This document shows, one piece after another, positions 1 through 9,164 of a stretch of DNA of 64,000 bases. Each line of letters opens with the position of its first letter. Position 1 is the stretch's first letter. Made by a program: the position numbers and the translations under genes. The stretch spans positions 1 to 64,000 of the forward strand of contig JAJYYP010000003.1 of assembly GCA_021800855.1 (NCBI GenBank), read 5' to 3'. Origin of the DNA: an archaeon (lineage in GTDB: Archaea > Thermoproteota > Nitrososphaeria > Nitrososphaerales > Gagatemarchaeaceae). Under the pieces are notes generated by a model. The model was given only the letters and a program-made list of their open reading frames with translations. It ran no database searches and was not told the origin of the DNA.

Positions 1-125
1 GCGGTGCCAGGATAGCCACCACCCTCATACATCAGATGCGCAGGACGGGGGCGAAGTATGGCCTGGCCACTATGTGCATAGGGGTCGGCCAGGGGATATC
101 CACGGCCTTCGAGCTCACGAAGTAG
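1..125 (+). CDS. Thiolase / acetyl-CoA acetyltransferase, C-terminal end (5'-truncated by window)
   Basis: Frame from base 3 reads [40 protein letters not shown], the typical thiolase C-terminal GARI...LHx[18 protein letters not shown] motif. Confidence 0.85.
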   Translation, partial: GARIATTLIHQMRRTGAKYGLATMCIGVGQGISTAFELTK

Positions 126-169
126 CGATCGCGACGGAAGGGGCCCGCGCTCTCCCTCAGTGTCACCGG

Positions 170-712
170 TCAGCGTCTCCCTGGCTTCCACACCTCTTCG
201 TCCTTCCCTGCGCTGCTGTTCTCCCACCTGGACAGGTTGAAAAGGTACGAAGAGAGCCTGTTGAAGAAGGGGAGGAGCTCGGGGTTCATCCCCTCTGCCC
301 GGCCGGCGGCGACCAGCTTCCTTTCAGCACGCCTGCATACAGCCCTCGCGAGATGGAGCATGGCCCCTGAGGGGGACCCCCCCGGGAGGATGAAATTCCG
401 CAGGGGCGGGAGTCTGGCGAGCAGGCTGTCAGTCATCTCTTCCACACACTTGGTGTCGGCGGCCGAAATGCGCGGGACCTGCTGGGCGGACCCCAGCTCT
501 GTGGCCGCGTCCCCTCCGGCGATGAAGAGGAGGTTCTGGATCTCCTTCAACGGAGCCTGCAGCTCTCCCTTCGTGGTCCCTGAGATTACCACCCCCAGCA
601 ACGAGTTCAGCTCGTCTATGGTCCCATAGGCCTCGACCCTTGGGTCGTCCTTGCGGACCCTCCTAGACCCGTAGAGGGAAGTGTCACCCTGGTCCCCCTT
701 CCTGGTATACAT
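170..712 (-). CDS. Cob(I)alamin adenosyltransferase (PduO type)
   Basis: MYTRKGDQGDTSLYGSRRVRKDDPRVEAYGTIDELNSLLG, RRAERKLV motifs. Confidence 0.92.
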   Translation of the reverse strand: MYTRKGDQGDTSLYGSRRVRKDDPRVEAYGTIDELNSLLGVVISGTTKGELQAPLKEIQNLLFIAGGDAATELGSAQQVPRISAADTKCVEEMTDSLLARLPPLRNFILPGGSPSGAMLHLARAVCRRAERKLVAAGRAEGMNPELLPFFNRLSSYLFNLSRWENSSAGKDEEVWKPGRR

Positions 713-904
713 CAGGCAGGCGGGTCCGTTCCGGAATTATTAACGGTAGCACGAGACATGGGGCACGGCCCCTTGGACGTCCGATGCAATCCCTTTGGGT
801 CAACGAAAGAACAACGCTTGGTCGCCTAATTTACAGTCTGAAGTTTCTTATTGGCTGTGGTGTGGATGCTGGTGGCGAGTTAGATAACGGCGTCAGAACA
901 TCAA

Positions 905-1303
905 GTGGCACACCTGTTCACCCCGCAAGAGGCGTCGAAGCTCCTCCCAGACATCAGGCCAAAGGTGAAGGAGCTGGTCGAGAAGAAGAAGGTTGTGGAG
1001 CAGCTCCACCAGGAGATTGAAAGGCACAATCTCCTCGGTTTCAGGACACCCGAACTGGCAGAGAAGGCAGCGCAGCTGGACGCCCTCGTGGACGACATGA
1101 CGAGGAAGATTTCAGAGCTGGAAGACCTCGGGGTGGAGGTGAAGGACCTCGAGTTCGGGCTGGTTGACTTCCCTGCGGATAGGTATGGGCAAGAGGTCCT
1201 CCTGTGCTGGAGGTACGGCGAGCCTGAAGTCTCGTTCTGGCACTCCAGGCGAGAGGGGTACAACGGCCGCAAGCCGTTGAAGATACAGCTCATCCAGCCC
1301 TAG
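905..1303 (+). CDS. DUF2203 family protein
   Basis: GTG start; LFTPQEASKLLPDIRPKV...KDLEFGLVDFPADRYGQEVLLCWRYGEPEVSFWH pattern. Confidence 0.8.
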   Translation: MAHLFTPQEASKLLPDIRPKVKELVEKKKVVEQLHQEIERHNLLGFRTPELAEKAAQLDALVDDMTRKISELEDLGVEVKDLEFGLVDFPADRYGQEVLLCWRYGEPEVSFWHSRREGYNGRKPLKIQLIQP

Positions 1304-2169
1304 CTGGAGAAGAGCCGCTCGGCGTTCCCTGATAGCAGCTTCTCAGCGACCCCTGGCTTCAGCTTCGGCCTGACGTTCGCCTGAAAGTCGTCCATCCACT
1401 CCCTGTGCCTGAGCATCGGATAGTCGGTGCCAAAGAGGAACCTGTCCTGGAGTATCCCGTTGAGATACGGCATCAAAGACTGGGGGAGGTACCGAGGTTT
1501 CCAGCCGGAAACGTCGATGAAAACATTGGGGCGCCTCAGGGCGATGGCCAGGGTGACCTCGGGCCAAGGCCAGCCGAAGTGGGCCATCACCACCTTCAGG
1601 TCGGGGAAGGCGGCGCAGACCTCGTCCACCAGTTCCGGTTTGCTGTACCTGATCTCAGTGTTCCCAAGCCCGGTGGTCCCTGTGTGAAGGAGGACCGGGA
1701 TCCCCGCCTCCTCGCAGTACTCGTATATCGGGAACATGAGCTTCCTGTCGTTGATGTAGACCGAGTTGGCGCTGCTGTGGACCTTGAGGCCGCGCATCCC
1801 GAGCTCCTTGACGGCGCGCCTGAGCTCCTTGACGGCCCCCCTCCCGGCGTTTGGGTCCACGCCCGCGAACGGGATCAGCCGGTCCCTCGACTTGGCGGCG
1901 AGGGCAGCGACCTCGTCGTTCCTCAGGGTATAGTTCTTGAAGGCGGGGTTGCCGGTTGCGCTCGTGTCTTGGCCCAGGATGACCGCCCTCGCGACCCCGG
2001 CTCCTTCCATCTCGTCGAGAATCTGGTCGGCCGAGGCCGGTAACTTTTCGACGTCGAGCTTGAAGAAGTCGCACGCCTTCATGATGGGGCCGTTCTTTTT
2101 CATGAAGTCGCGGGTCCAAGGGTGGACGTGCACGTCGAAGGACATCTCGCTGGGGCGCTGGGGGGGCAA
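1300..2169 (-). CDS. Amidohydrolase family (Amidohydro_2 / ACMSD-like) metal-dependent hydrolase
   Basis: DVHVHPW, LKVHSS, HTGTTG, HFGWPWPEV, FGTDYPM metal/active site motifs; likely start nearer 2148 (MSFDVHVHPW). Confidence 0.85.
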   Translation of the reverse strand: MPPQRPSEMSFDVHVHPWTRDFMKKNGPIMKACDFFKLDVEKLPASADQILDEMEGAGVARAVILGQDTSATGNPAFKNYTLRNDEVAALAAKSRDRLIPFAGVDPNAGRGAVKELRRAVKELGMRGLKVHSSANSVYINDRKLMFPIYEYCEEAGIPVLLHTGTTGLGNTEIRYSKPELVDEVCAAFPDLKVVMAHFGWPWPEVTLAIALRRPNVFIDVSGWKPRYLPQSLMPYLNGILQDRFLFGTDYPMLRHREWMDDFQANVRPKLKPGVAEKLLSGNAERLFSS

Positions 2170-2303
2170 TCATTAACCTTCCTTGAGCGTTGGCGCTCTG
2201 GGGGTGGAAGCGGATGGAGCGCCTGGGGAAGCTGCCGCAGCTCCCGGCCCGAGGAATCCCTGGCGACAGGCAACTTTTTCAGAGGGGGACGTGACGGCCC
2301 GCC

Positions 2304-2780
2304 ATGAAGCAGACAAGCCGCGACCTCAGAGATGGCGACCAGGCCCCAGACTTCGAGCTCCCTTCGTCTTCTGGAACCCCTCTCAGGCTCAGCTCGCTCA
2401 GGGGAAAGCAGGTCGTGCTTTACTTCTATCCGAAGGACGACACCCCGGGATGCACCCTGGAGGCGTGCTCGTTCAGGGACAGCATGCCGAAGTTCGACGG
2501 ACTCGACGCCGTGGTCCTAGGCGTGAGTAAGGATTCCATCGAGTCCCACTCAAAGTTCATCGACAAGTACTCCCTCAACTTCGTCCTCCTCAGCGACGAA
2601 GGACTGGAGGCACACGGCCTCTACGGAACTTGGAAGGCGAAGATGAACTACGGCAAGAAGTATATGGGGACAGAGCGATCTACCTTCATCATAGGCGCCG
2701 ACGGAAAGATCAAGAAGATATTCAGGAAGGTTTCCCCCCAGGGTCACGAGGCGGAAGTCCTGGCGGCGTTGAGGGCATAA
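2304..2780 (+). CDS. Peroxiredoxin (BCP/AhpC-TSA)
   Basis: GDQAPDFELPSSSGTPLRLS...VVLYFYPKDDTPGCTLEACSFRD. Confidence 0.95.
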   Translation: MKQTSRDLRDGDQAPDFELPSSSGTPLRLSSLRGKQVVLYFYPKDDTPGCTLEACSFRDSMPKFDGLDAVVLGVSKDSIESHSKFIDKYSLNFVLLSDEGLEAHGLYGTWKAKMNYGKKYMGTERSTFIIGADGKIKKIFRKVSPQGHEAEVLAALRA

Positions 2781-2888
2781 GGCAGGGGCCCCCGTCCCCT
2801 CCGCTTGGGCGGGGTACGCTACTGCAATCGCCGAATATCCCTGTCACTGGCGTCGAAGGTTAAATATCCAGCGGCGACGGTCGCCCCG

Positions 2889-3041
2889 ATGCTTCTATCC
2901 GCTGTCCCTGAAGAGACATACTGCCTCAGGACCCAGGAGCACACCCCGGTGGCGTCGGAGGGGAACCTTTACTGCTACCGGTGCGGCATGTACCTCGGCC
3001 ACGCCAAGGGGCCCGCGCTCGGAACCCTCCTGGACTACTAG
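2889..3041 (+). CDS. Small protein with one CxxC pair (50 aa)
   Basis: ATG at 2889 in frame of the 2805 ORF; TATA-like GGTTAAATAT about 26 nt upstream; MLLSAVPEETYCLRTQEHTPVASEGNLYCYRCGMYLGHAKGPALGTLLDY. Confidence 0.55.
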   Translation: MLLSAVPEETYCLRTQEHTPVASEGNLYCYRCGMYLGHAKGPALGTLLDY

Positions 3042-3499
3042 GGCCTCTTCGCGAACTGGTTGATCAGCGCCCTGAAGCCGCGCTTGACGTAAAAGCGGTT
3101 CGCTATCTCATTTTGCGCAGGCACGTCGGCCACCATTATCTCCGCGCCCATCGACTTGAGCTCTGCTGCGGCCTGTTGGATCATCTCGTCCCCCAGCGCC
3201 TTCCTCCGATGCTCCGGCAGTATGTAGAAGTCGGTGACCCTCCCCTCGGTGCGAGGCTCGTAGAAGATCCTCTCGCGCATCTCAGCCCTAAGGACGCCGA
3301 CCACCTTCCTCCCTTCGAGGGCGACGAGCAGGAGGTTCTCTGGCGCTGACAAGGTGGCCTGGACGTACTTCTCCGCCCTCTCCTTCGCGTCAGGAGTCAC
3401 GGCGAAGAGGGGGTCGAACTCGTTGTTCAGCCTCTTGGTCCGCACTATCAGTTCCGAGATTGCATCGACGTCCTCCTTCCTGGCATGCCGTATCACCAT
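3038..3499 (-). CDS. GNAT family N-acetyltransferase
   Basis: MVIRHARKEDVDAISELI...VTDFYILPEHRRKALGDEMIQQAAAELKSMG...NEIANRFYVKRGFR. Confidence 0.88.
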   Translation of the reverse strand: MVIRHARKEDVDAISELIVRTKRLNNEFDPLFAVTPDAKERAEKYVQATLSAPENLLLVALEGRKVVGVLRAEMRERIFYEPRTEGRVTDFYILPEHRRKALGDEMIQQAAAELKSMGAEIMVADVPAQNEIANRFYVKRGFRALINQFAKRP

Positions 3500-3539
3500 A
3501 TCCAGCCCCCTCGCCGGTCCGCGTGGAACAGATTTACGC

Positions 3540-4946
3540 CTATTCTGGGGGGTCAGCTATCACTCCACCGTCTCTCAGCGCGTTCATCACCTTTCTCGAC
3601 CTCTCGATGCTGGCCATAGCGGCATGCATCGACTCCTTGGCGGACAGCCTCCGCCGCGCGACGCCTTCATGTACCGCTGCCTGGCCGACCTTTGTCGCCA
3701 CCCTCGGATAGACCTCCCACTGCACCATTGTAGGAAGGATGTACTCGCTTCCGATCCCTTTCTCCCTGGCGAAGGACGCCAGCTCCGTCGCCGCCTCTAT
3801 GACCATAGCATCTGTGATGGTCTTGGCCCTCACGTCCAGGGCCCCTCTGAATATCGCAGGGAAGAGGAGGCTGTTGTTCACCTGGTTCGGGAAGTCTGAC
3901 CGCCCCGTCGCCACCACTTCCACGCCGGCCGCCTGGGCCTCGGCCGGGAGCATCTCGGGGACGGGGTTGGCCAAGAAGAATGCGATCGCCCTCTTGTTCA
4001 TCACGCCGACCTCGTCCGGTCGTATGGCGTCCGGACCCTGGCGCGCTGCCGCCACCAACACGTCTGCGCCATCCAGAGCGTCCTTCAGGGTCCCCTTCGC
4101 CCTGTCCCCGTTGGTTCTGATAGCTATCTCGTACTTCCATTTGTTCTTGAGCATCAGCTGGTCGATGTCATCTCTCTCCGGATGCAGGATGCCCTTGGAG
4201 TCTACCACTATGATGTCCCGCGGGTCTGCCCCCGCCTGTGCTAGCAGCCTCTCAGCCGCCACGTTAGCCGCGCCGGCGCCGTATAGGACGATCCTAGTCC
4301 CTCTCAGCTCCCTCCCGGTCACCTCCAGAGCGTTGAAGAGAGCGGCCAACGTCACCCCGGCGGTCCCCTGCTGGTCGTCGTGCCAGACCGGGATGCCCAT
4401 CTCTTCGCGGAGCCTGTCCAGCACGTCGAAGCACTTCGGCGACTCGATGTCCTCCAGGTTGACGCCCCCCAGGGAAGGCTCCATCGCCTTCACGAGCGAC
4501 ACCAGCTCGTCTGCGCTCTTCGCCCTGACCGGGAGAGGGAGGGCGTTCACCCCCCCGAGGTAGTTGTAGATCAGCGCCTTCCCCTCCATGACAGGGAGGG
4601 CCCCCTCTGGGCCTATGTTGCCAAGGCCGAGGACTCTGGTCCCGTCAGTGACGATTGCTATGGTGTTCCACCTGCCTGTGTACTCGAAGGAGAGCCCCGG
4701 GTCGGCCTCGATCGCCTTCGACACGGCAGCCACCCCTGGGGTGTACCAGATGGAGAAGTCCTGGAGAGACCTCACCGGGACCCTGGGGGCGAATCCTACC
4801 TTGCCACCGTAGAACTTCGAATACTCGAGGGCCTTTCTTGAAGGCTCGTCCTCGCTGGCCTGTACATCCTCCCGCCCAACCTTCCTTGGGTTCCCGCTTT
4901 CGGCCCCGGAGTGGACGGCGCGCTGGCGGCCTTTACGTGGGTTCAA
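3540..4946 (-). CDS. NAD(P)-dependent malic enzyme
   Basis: YTPGVAAVSKAI, VTDGTRVLGLGNIGPEGALPVMEGKALIYNYLGG, WHDDQQGTAGVTLA motifs. Confidence 0.95.
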   Translation of the reverse strand: MNPRKGRQRAVHSGAESGNPRKVGREDVQASEDEPSRKALEYSKFYGGKVGFAPRVPVRSLQDFSIWYTPGVAAVSKAIEADPGLSFEYTGRWNTIAIVTDGTRVLGLGNIGPEGALPVMEGKALIYNYLGGVNALPLPVRAKSADELVSLVKAMEPSLGGVNLEDIESPKCFDVLDRLREEMGIPVWHDDQQGTAGVTLAALFNALEVTGRELRGTRIVLYGAGAANVAAERLLAQAGADPRDIIVVDSKGILHPERDDIDQLMLKNKWKYEIAIRTNGDRAKGTLKDALDGADVLVAAARQGPDAIRPDEVGVMNKRAIAFFLANPVPEMLPAEAQAAGVEVVATGRSDFPNQVNNSLLFPAIFRGALDVRAKTITDAMVIEAATELASFAREKGIGSEYILPTMVQWEVYPRVATKVGQAAVHEGVARRRLSAKESMHAAMASIERSRKVMNALRDGGVIADPPE

Positions 4947-5053
4947 TCCGTCCTCTCGGCCTGCCCGGCTGGAAGAGACATTCTGTGGTACGTCTCGGGC
5001 ACTGGCTTTAAGCGATATGGCCGATTCTCACTCGTGGCAGCAGGCATACACGC

Positions 5054-5200
5054 CTAGCTGTGGGCGTACCTGCGCGGGTCCTTGTCGAAGGTCGCCTTGC
5101 ACCCCGAGGAGCAGAAGTAGAAGGTCTTCCCTTCGTGCACAGACTTCTGCGTGGCGGACCGCTCGTCCACCATCATCCTACATATCGGGTCTCTCTGCAT
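5054..5200 (-). CDS. Stand-alone YHS/TRASH-like metal-binding protein (48 aa), not in supplied ORF track
   Basis: Reverse-strand translation MQRDPICRMMVDERSATQKSVHEGKTFYFCSSGCKATFDKDPRRYAHS*; TATA-like CTAAATCC about 26 nt upstream on minus strand. Confidence 0.85.
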   Translation of the reverse strand: MQRDPICRMMVDERSATQKSVHEGKTFYFCSSGCKATFDKDPRRYAHS

Positions 5201-5305
5201 AGGATCGACGCCAGCCGACAGGGATTTAGACGTTGCGCGCGTTGGTCGGTCCGGCGGCCCTTTGGGGGATTAGTTTAATCCTGAAGGGCGCGAGACCACC
5301 CAGGT

Positions 5306-7396
5306 ATGGCCAAGGATCCTGTCTGTGGGATGTACGTCGACGAAAGGACGGCAGACCTGAAGGCAGATGTGAGAGGGGTCACCTATTACTTCTGCAGCGA
5401 GACCTGCATGACAGAGTTTCTGGCGCCGGAGAAGGAGATCAGGAAGCTCGAGATATCGGTCGCGGCGGCGGCGGCCCTGTCAGTACCCATACTCCTCCTG
5501 ACATACTTCTCCCCGGTCAAAGCGCCGCTCAGGGACTACCTGCTCCTCGTCCTCGCCGCCCCTGTCCAGTTCGGAGTCGGGTGGAGGTTCTACAGGGGGA
5601 CCTACGACAGCGTCAAGAACAGGATGGGGAACATGGACGTCCTAGTGGCTTTAGGCACCTCGGCCGCCTTCTGCTACTCTGCAGTGGTCACCTTCGCCCC
5701 GGGGCTCTTCCCGTTCTCCGGCGTCTACTTCGACACTTCGGCGGTGATCGTCACGCTCATCCTTGCAGGGAGGTACCTGGAGCACGTCACGAAGGGGCGG
5801 GCCTCGGCGGCTGTACGGAAACTGGTGGACCTCCAGCCCACCAAGGCCCACAGGCTGAGGGGAGGCGTCGAGTCAGTGGTCCCCGTGGAGGAGATCGAGG
5901 TTGGGGACGTCATCCTCGTCCGCCCAGGTGAGAAGATCCCGGTCGACTCAGTCGTGTTAGAGGGTACCTCTGGGGTCGACGAGTCGATGATTACTGGGGA
6001 GAGCATCCCGGCCGAGAAGAACCCCGGGGACGTGGCGATCGGGGGGACGATCAATAGAAGCGGGCTGCTGAAGGTGGAGGCGACGAGGGTGGGTCAGGAC
6101 ACAATGCTTTCTCAGATAGTGAGGCTGGTCGAAGAAGCGCAGGTGGGGAGGGCCCCCATCCAGCGTCTGGCGGACAGGATCGCTTCATACTTCGTCCCTC
6201 TCGTAGTGCTGGCGGCCGCCACTGCTGGGCTCTCATGGTTCTTCTTCGGGCACATCGGGGTGGACCTTGCCACCCTCGCCTTCGTCTCCGTCGTCGTGAT
6301 AGCCTGCCCCTGTGCCCTGGGAGTCGCCACCCCTGCGGCCCTGCTGGTCGGGACGAGCAAGGGGGCTCAGAACGGGGTCCTGATCAAAGGTGGGGAGCAC
6401 CTCGAGAGGGCGGGGAAGGTTGACACCGTGGTCTTCGACAAGACAGGGACGCTCACGGTTGGGAGACCGTCGGTCGTCGCGGTGATGCCTGCGGGGGGGA
6501 GGAGCGAAGAAGACGTCCTTAGGCTGGCGGCGGCCGTGGAGAAGGGCTCGGAGCACCCGCTCGGAGCCGCCATAGCGGCGGAAGCGGAACGCCTGTCGAT
6601 AGTTGTCCCGGCCTCCACGGGGTTCCAGGCGATGCCAGGCGAGGGGGTGGCTGCCACGGTGGGAGGGAAGCTTGTGGTCCTGGGTAACCGCAAGATGATG
6701 GCCAGGCTCGGGATAGACATCTCTGCGCTTGAGCCCAGGCTCGCGACCGTCGAGGAGACTGGGCAGACCGCCATGGTCCTCGCCGAAGGCGGCGTCGCTG
6801 CCGGGATGATTGGAGCGGCGGACACAATCAAACCGTCTGCGGAGGCGGCCGTGTCTGCGATCAAGCGGATGGGGGTGGAGGTCATCATGCTCACCGGCGA
6901 CAACTCCAAGACGGCTGCGGCGGTGGCGAAGAAGCTGTCCATAGGGAGGTTAGTCGCGGAGGTACCCCCACAGCGGAAGGAGGAGGTGATAGCCTCGCTT
7001 CAGGAAGAGGGGAGGGTAGTCGCCATGGTGGGGGACGGGATAAACGACGCCCCCGCCCTCGCCAGGGCGGACGTGGGGATCGCGATAGGGAGCGGGACGG
7101 ACATAGCGAAAGAGACAGGAGGGATAGTGCTGATCAGCGACGACCTGCGAGGGGTAGCGACAGCCATCGCCCTGAGCCGGAAGACGCTCGCTAAGATCAG
7201 GCAGAACCTTTTCTGGGCCTTCGCGTACAACGCTGCGCTCATTCCTGTCGCTGCCGGCGCCCTTGTCCCAGTCTTCGGGGTCCAGATGTACGGCTATCTC
7301 CCATTCCTAGCCGCTGGGGCAATGGCGATAAGCTCAGCCACGGTGATAGGCAACTCGCTACTCCTGTTCAGGTTCGTGCCAGGCCAGGTGGCTTGA
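5306..7396 (+). CDS. P1B-type heavy-metal (Cu+/Ag+-like) transporting ATPase with N-terminal YHS domain
   Basis: N-term MAKDPVCGMYVDERTAD...YYFCSETC; CPCALGVATPAA, DKTGTLTVG, SEHPLG, MVGDGINDAPAL. Confidence 0.95.
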   Translation: MAKDPVCGMYVDERTADLKADVRGVTYYFCSETCMTEFLAPEKEIRKLEISVAAAAALSVPILLLTYFSPVKAPLRDYLLLVLAAPVQFGVGWRFYRGTYDSVKNRMGNMDVLVALGTSAAFCYSAVVTFAPGLFPFSGVYFDTSAVIVTLILAGRYLEHVTKGRASAAVRKLVDLQPTKAHRLRGGVESVVPVEEIEVGDVILVRPGEKIPVDSVVLEGTSGVDESMITGESIPAEKNPGDVAIGGTINRSGLLKVEATRVGQDTMLSQIVRLVEEAQVGRAPIQRLADRIASYFVPLVVLAAATAGLSWFFFGHIGVDLATLAFVSVVVIACPCALGVATPAALLVGTSKGAQNGVLIKGGEHLERAGKVDTVVFDKTGTLTVGRPSVVAVMPAGGRSEEDVLRLAAAVEKGSEHPLGAAIAAEAERLSIVVPASTGFQAMPGEGVAATVGGKLVVLGNRKMMARLGIDISALEPRLATVEETGQTAMVLAEGGVAAGMIGAADTIKPSAEAAVSAIKRMGVEVIMLTGDNSKTAAAVAKKLSIGRLVAEVPPQRKEEVIASLQEEGRVVAMVGDGINDAPALARADVGIAIGSGTDIAKETGGIVLISDDLRGVATAIALSRKTLAKIRQNLFWAFAYNAALIPVAAGALVPVFGVQMYGYLPFLAAGAMAISSATVIGNSLLLFRFVPGQVA

Positions 7397-7635
7397 TGGC
7401 ACCCTCCAAGACCAGGAGGGCGGTGTTCACGGTCCACGGCATGTCGTGTGTTACATGCGCCCTGGGCATCGAGGGGCGGCTTGGTAAGGTGGACGGCGTC
7501 GAGTCTGTGAGTTCGGCGATCATGCTTAACCAGGTGTACGTCGACTATGACGAGACGAAGATAGACGCCAGGAGGTTAGCCGAGGAGATCAGGAAGGCAG
7601 GTTACGCGAACCATGTCGTCAGGAAGACCGGGTGA
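7393..7635 (+). CDS. Heavy-metal-associated (HMA) copper chaperone, CopZ-like
   Basis: VFTVHGMSCVTCALGIEGRLGKVDGVESVSS; 4-nt overlap with the ATPase stop. Confidence 0.9.
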   Translation: MMAPSKTRRAVFTVHGMSCVTCALGIEGRLGKVDGVESVSSAIMLNQVYVDYDETKIDARRLAEEIRKAGYANHVVRKTG

Positions 7636-7745
7636 CCCCGCGCGCTGACGCTCCACGGAGCCTCCCGCGACAGCGCGGGGGGCGAGGTCCGCCGCCGCGG
7701 TCGAATGTTTATCTCCTGTGAGCATTCCCCTCTGCCAAGACCGGC

Positions 7746-9104
7746 TTGGTGAACGACAAATTCCAGAAGTACATCGAAGACAACATAGATGCTTTCGCGA
7801 AGGACATAATCCGCCTCGCATCACAGAGGAGCGTTTCTGCCAGGAAGGAGGGGATCGAGGAGTGCGCGACGCTTGTCGAGACCATGCTGAGGGAGATAGG
7901 AGCAGACACAAAGATACTGAGAGTGGACGGGGCGGCGCCCCTTGTCTTCGGGGAGCTGAAGTCCAAGAAGCCCGGCAAGACGGTCATGTTCTACAACCAC
8001 TACGACGTCCAGCCGGAGGAGCCGCTGGAGCTCTGGAAGTCGCCTCCCTTCAAGCCGGAGACGAGGGAAGGGGCGATCTACGGGAGAGGGGTATCAGATG
8101 ACAAGGGGGAGCTGGTGGCCAGGCTCAAGATAGCCGAAACGTATGTCAAGACCCAGGGCGGGCCTCCGTGCAACCTAAAGTTCTTCTTCGAAGGGGAGGA
8201 AGAGACAGGGAGCGTCCACCTCGGCGAGTACATCGAGAAGTACGGCGACCTCTTCAACGCCGACGCCGTCATCTGGGAATATGGGACCGTCGACACGGAA
8301 GGCACCCCCAAGGTCACCCTCGGCGTGAAGGGGATAATCTATCTGGAGCTCGTAATCCGCTCGCTGTCGCAAGACGCGCATAGCAGCCTGGCCGCAGCGC
8401 TCCCCAGCGCCCCATGGAGGATGGTGAGGTTGCTGAACACGCTGAAGGACGAGAACGAGAGAATAACTGTCCCCGGCTGGTACGACGACGTGTCCACCCT
8501 CTCTGAGGACGAACTGGAGGTCCTGCAGGCGATGCCCTTCGACGGGAGGGGTCTCAGGAGCGGGTATGGCGCGGCCGCGTTCGTGGGAGGGATGACAGAC
8601 GACCAGGCGAAGAAGGCCCTTGTCCAGCGGCCCACCGGGAATATCGCCGGCATCTGGGCCGGATACACAGGTCCTGGATCCAAGACCGTCCTACCGAAGG
8701 AGATTCACGTCAAGATGGACTTCCGGCTCGTCCCGGAACAGGACCCGGACGACCTCCTCAAGAAGCTCAGGAAGCACCTGGACGGCAACGGCTTCTCCGA
8801 CGTGGAGGTCAAGGTCGAGAGCATGGAACCCGCAGCAAGGACGTCGTACAAGCACCCCTTCGCCCAGGCCGCGATCGCGGCTGCGGAGCACGTCTACGGA
8901 AAGCGGCCCATAGTGCAGCTGGGCTCGCCGGGTACCGGGCCCCTCTACCTTTTCACCAGGAAGTACAGGATGCCTTCGGTGGACATCGGGGTGTCAGGGG
9001 AAGACGGCGGGATACACGCCCCCAACGAGAACCTGAAGCTGGAGAACCTAAGGAGAGGGATCCTCTGGATCGCAGAGACGATAGAAAGGTTCGTCGCGCC
9101 CTAG
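7746..9104 (+). CDS. M20 family metallopeptidase (dipeptidase / ArgE-DapE-like)
   Basis: FYNHYDVQPEEPLELWKSPPF, GRGVSDDKGE, FEGEEETGS, SPGTGPLYLF. Confidence 0.92.
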   Translation: MVNDKFQKYIEDNIDAFAKDIIRLASQRSVSARKEGIEECATLVETMLREIGADTKILRVDGAAPLVFGELKSKKPGKTVMFYNHYDVQPEEPLELWKSPPFKPETREGAIYGRGVSDDKGELVARLKIAETYVKTQGGPPCNLKFFFEGEEETGSVHLGEYIEKYGDLFNADAVIWEYGTVDTEGTPKVTLGVKGIIYLELVIRSLSQDAHSSLAAALPSAPWRMVRLLNTLKDENERITVPGWYDDVSTLSEDELEVLQAMPFDGRGLRSGYGAAAFVGGMTDDQAKKALVQRPTGNIAGIWAGYTGPGSKTVLPKEIHVKMDFRLVPEQDPDDLLKKLRKHLDGNGFSDVEVKVESMEPAARTSYKHPFAQAAIAAAEHVYGKRPIVQLGSPGTGPLYLFTRKYRMPSVDIGVSGEDGGIHAPNENLKLENLRRGILWIAETIERFVAP

Positions 9105-9164
9105 CCTGGGCAGATCCCATCTGATGCGCTCGCCTCATTAAGACCCGCGTCTGGCCCGTTGGGC

